This document shows, in pieces, positions 5,833 to 7,612 of a DNA stretch of 7,612 nt; the first letter of the stretch is position 1; every line of letters starts with the position of its first letter. The notes under the pieces are model-generated. The model was not told the DNA's origin and searched no databases. It saw only the letters and a program-made list of their open reading frames with translations. Made by a program: the position numbers and the translations under genes. This DNA is from Kiritimatiellia bacterium (GTDB lineage: Bacteria > Verrucomicrobiota > Kiritimatiellia > JAAZAB01). Location: assembly GCA_018400335.1 (NCBI GenBank), contig JAGYMT010000067.1:1-7612 (forward strand), in the 5' to 3' direction.

Positions 5833-6672
5833 ATGAAGATGAGCAGGCTGGTGTATAGTAGACATTCGGGGCATCACGATATCTCCGTTGTTGACGGCGA
5901 GGGCGGACGTCTTCTCCTCACCGGCGGAGGGAGGGCGCGGAAGCAGTCCTGCGTGGATCTTGACAATCTGCGCGAGCACAAGCTGAACTACTCACCCCTC
6001 CTGTTTTCGGCGCTGCTGTTCGCGCCGGAGCCGCGGCGGGCGCTGGTGGCGGGGTTGGGCGCCGGCGTCGTTCCGCGCGAGATGGTGCATTATCTTGATT
6101 CTGTTCATGTTGATGTTATAGAACTTGATCTTGGTGTTCTTGATGTGGCCAGAGAGTTCTTCGCATTCAAGGAGGGTCCGAGGCTGAAAGTGATTCCGGG
6201 CGATGCGCGCGAGGTAATGGCGGCCATGCAGACAGCCGGCGGCGAGCCCTATAATATCATAATACTCGATGCCTTTCAGGGCGACTATATCCCCGGGCAT
6301 CTTGTGACGGTTGAATTCCTGACGACGGTCAGGAGCCTGCTTTCGGAGGCTGGAGTCGTTGCCGCGAACGTGTTTAATACGCATGCCTGGTTCGGGAGCC
6401 AGGTGCGGACATTCGAGGAGGTGTTCGGCGGCGGAATTTATGCGCTGAACGGAACCAGCGCGCCCGCCACAACGATCTTGTTTGCCGCCGGGAGCGCGGC
6501 GCCGGAGCCGGGAAAGGGCATTCAGTCAAGCCCGGCGGAGATCGCGTCGAGGCTGGGGCTGTGCTTTGAATTGAGGGTCCCTTTGCGCCAGTCGTCCGCG
6601 GGAATGGATGGGGATTGCCGGGTGTTGCGGGACGGGGGGGGTAGGTGCCAGGGGATAGGGGATAGGGACTAG
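5833..6672 (+). CDS. Spermidine synthase-like (polyamine-synthase fold) protein
   Basis: Rossmann-fold protein of the SpeE-like group. From the ATG at 5833 it has 279 residues. An N-terminal beta region (VYSRHSGHHDISVVDGEGGR) is followed by the nucleotide loop GLGAG (74-78), the acidic VIELD strand (Glu97) that would contact the ribose, GDARE (Asp124), and ILDAFQGDYIPGHL (145-156), where Asp146 is the catalytic Asp position of polyamine synthases. No membrane segments, unlike the fused MFS forms. Its substrate is uncertain: many such single-domain relatives are not true spermidine synthases. TTG 5827 and ATG 5839 are alternative starts; none has a good Shine-Dalgarno. The C-terminus is odd: family members usually end near a VLTDDYAPVN motif, but here VLRDG is followed by codons from a G-rich repeat, and the stop TAG lies inside that repeat. 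Confidence 0.85.
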   Translation: MKMSRLVYSRHSGHHDISVVDGEGGRLLLTGGGRARKQSCVDLDNLREHKLNYSPLLFSALLFAPEPRRALVAGLGAGVVPREMVHYLDSVHVDVIELDLGVLDVAREFFAFKEGPRLKVIPGDAREVMAAMQTAGGEPYNIIILDAFQGDYIPGHLVTVEFLTTVRSLLSEAGVVAANVFNTHAWFGSQVRTFEEVFGGGIYALNGTSAPATTILFAAGSAAPEPGKGIQSSPAEIASRLGLCFELRVPLRQSSAGMDGDCRVLRDGGGRCQGIGDRD

Positions 6673-6762
6673 GCGTTAGGGACTAGGCGTTAGGGACTAG
6701 GGGTTAGTGGCTAGCGCCTAACGCCTAGCGCCTTCTCCCCAACGCCTTCTCCCTAACCCCTT
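6651..6762. repeat. 16-unit heptad repeat that switches from G-rich to C-rich
   Basis: The sequence divides without a phase break into sixteen 7-mers. The first eight are G-rich (ggggata twice, then gggacta alternating with ggcgtta or ggggtta). From about 6714 the units are C-rich (gcgccta, acgccta, ctcccta and similar). Within it gggactaggcgtta occurs twice exactly (6665-6678, 6679-6692) and once with one change (6693-6706). ctaggcgttagg (6669-6680 and 6683-6694) pairs perfectly with cctaacgcctag (6717-6728), so the whole can fold back. An 8-G run at 6634-6641 and later GGG tracts give G-quadruplex potential. It overlaps the last codons of the preceding gene. Confidence 0.85.
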
Positions 6763-6785
6763 CTCAATGGAAGGAGACGGTATGA

Positions 6786-6896
6786 GTGCGCCAAGTCGGA
6801 AACATAATGACCACCAACGTCCTCAAGGTTCGCATGGATGATTCTTTCGGAACCATGCGCGATATTCTTCACGTTCTGGCTAATCAAGACGCATAA
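6786..6896 (+). pseudogene. CBS-domain N-terminal fragment (36 codons)
   Basis: From GTG 6786 the frame reads VRQVGNIMTTNVLKVRMDDS, then FGTMRDIL, a good match to the first beta-alpha part of a CBS domain (V.DIMT..V.TV..D.SL.T.RDIL). It stops at TAA 6894-6896 after HVLANQDA, less than half a CBS domain. AAGGAG (6771-6776) lies nine bases before the GTG. It lies five bases before an ATG at 6782, which is in another frame and stops after 19 codons; removing one base after that ATG would join it to the CBS frame. So it is either a broken gene start or a short ORF using GTG. It ends 19 bases before the SIS gene. CBS domains regulate enzymes by binding adenine nucleotides; this piece is too short to fold as one. 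Confidence 0.45.
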
Positions 6897-6915
6897 TCGT
6901 TTATTGAGGAACCGC

Positions 6916-7497
6916 ATGAAGCTTTTTTCCGACTGGCAGAGGGAGTTGTCGGATATCCTGTCGCGGATATCATTTACCGACGCGGCGGGAGCCGAGATGG
7001 GCGCGGAGGGGGGGTGCGCCGCCCTGCTGGAAACAGCCTGCGATATCATGCGGACGGGCAGAAGGCTGTATTTCGTCGGCAACGGCGCGAGCGCGGCAAT
7101 GGCCAGCCACATAGCCGCCGACATGGGCAAGAACGGCAGGCTCAAGACCGCGGTATTCACCGATCTGGCTCTGCTCACCGCCATAGTCAACGACCTCGGC
7201 GGGGAGAATATCTTCGCCGCCCCTCTTCGCACGCAGGCTCAGAAGGGCGATGCGCTCGTGGTCATCAGCAGTTCCGGCAACTCGGTCAACCTGGTTCGCG
7301 CGGTCGAGGCGGCCCGCGAGGTCGGCCTCAAGGTAATCACCTTCACAGCGATGACCTCGTCCAACAAGCTGCGGCGTGTGGGGGACGTCAACGCATGGGT
7401 TCCTGCCCCGACATACGGGTACGCGGAATCCGCGCATGCCGCTGTCCTGCATCACTGGGTGGATAACGTCGTTGAGAACGTCTCCTGCGGGAAGTGA
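6916..7497 (+). CDS. SIS-domain sugar-phosphate isomerase, GmhA-like
   Basis: A 193-residue single-SIS-domain protein, close to the length of sedoheptulose 7-phosphate isomerase, which starts ADP-heptose synthesis for LPS or S-layer glycans. GNGASAA (55-61) and SSSGNS (118-123) form the sugar-phosphate binding loops. SHIAAD (His65, Asp69) and ESAHAAVLHH (Glu171, His174, His179) correspond to the metal and catalytic positions of GmhA, where E. coli has His, Glu, Gln and His. The Glu-to-Asp change is typical of the GmhA-like subgroup with ASH..(C/A)DL. The start at ATG 6916 is chosen because GAGGA (6906-6910) precedes it by five bases and the helical MKLFSDWQREL start fits; the frame is open to 6838 but with unlikely sequence. 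Exact substrate uncertain. Confidence 0.88.
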   Translation: MKLFSDWQRELSDILSRISFTDAAGAEMGAEGGCAALLETACDIMRTGRRLYFVGNGASAAMASHIAADMGKNGRLKTAVFTDLALLTAIVNDLGGENIFAAPLRTQAQKGDALVVISSSGNSVNLVRAVEAAREVGLKVITFTAMTSSNKLRRVGDVNAWVPAPTYGYAESAHAAVLHHWVDNVVENVSCGK

Positions 7498-7516
7498 GGA
7501 ATTGATCGGATACAGT

Positions 7517-7612
7517 CGCATCCCATGGAATATTGGAATGATGGAACAATGGAATGATGGAATGGAATGATGGAAGGATGGAAGGATGGAATAATGGAAG
7601 GATCGGGATGCG
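7517..7612. repeat. 8-bp inverted repeat bracketing the terminal tandem array
   Basis: cgcatccc (7517-7524) and gggatgcg (7605-7612) are exact inverted copies on either side of the 8-bp tandem array. The right copy ends at the window's last base, so the arms may be longer. The left copy begins 20 bases after the SIS stop codon. Confidence 0.5.
7526..7602. repeat. 8-bp tandem repeat, consensus TGGAANNA
   Basis: Nine full units and one 5-bp partial unit follow each other without gaps. Examples are tggaatga (three times), tggaagga (three times), tggaacaa and tggaataa; the partial tggaa is fifth. The unit length is not a multiple of three and every frame is low complexity, so it is not coding. 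Confidence 0.85.

Noticed and set aside
6651..6762. CRISPR array
   Set aside because: Units are 7 bp with no spacers and no cas genes; the 7526-7602 array fails for the same reason.

Overview
The window looks like a piece of a GC-rich chromosome from a bacterium with an outer-envelope and flagellar lineage, probably an uncultured anaerobe. The evidence is an Rnf-type redox subunit, a FliD remnant, a GmhA-like sugar isomerase and a creatininase/M24 pair. The gaps also hold several low-complexity repeat families of a kind I associate with planctomycete, lentisphaerote, omnitrophote and deltaproteobacterial genomes. That placement is an inference from gene content and repeat style; there is no rRNA or other phylogenetic marker here.

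Layout. 1-918 (+) is the 3' part of a SurA/PrsA-type peptidyl-prolyl isomerase whose start lies outside the window. 1091-3020 (-) is a two-gene operon, transcribed M24/creatinase-fold protein then creatininase-family hydrolase, each with a good Shine-Dalgarno. The M24 member has lost both metal-binding Asp residues and the His shared by M24 peptidases and creatinase. 3021-3445 holds apparent transposase debris (a DUF4338-like piece and an IS110-like tail) and a possible promoter for the next gene. 3461-4132 (+) is an orphan rnfE with an unusual CxxCxxC tail. 4133-4638 has no gene but carries several nested inverted repeats. 4639-5619 (-) is the C-terminal two thirds of FliD with its N-terminus gone. 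5620-5832 holds hairpins. 5833-6672 (+) is a spermidine-synthase-like protein whose last codons and stop come from a heptad repeat. 6651-6762 is a 16-unit, 7-bp repeat that changes from G-rich to C-rich midway. 6786-6896 is a short CBS-domain N-terminal fragment, and 6916-7497 (+) is a GmhA-like SIS isomerase. 7526-7602 is an 8-bp tandem repeat inside an 8-bp inverted repeat that ends at the window edge.

How it fits together. Only the M24/creatininase pair, and possibly the CBS fragment plus SIS gene, look like functional neighbours. The rest are single genes cut off from their usual operons: rnfE without other rnf genes, fliD without flagellar genes. Nearly every gap holds a different repeat family, and three coding sequences (fliD, the spermidine-synthase-like gene, the CBS fragment) end or begin abruptly beside one. 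The best reading is a rearranged accessory region where short repeats and old insertion sequences sit at the break points. I see no complete new defence or metabolic system; the most unusual items are the metal-less M24 protein with its creatininase partner and the polarity-switching heptad array.
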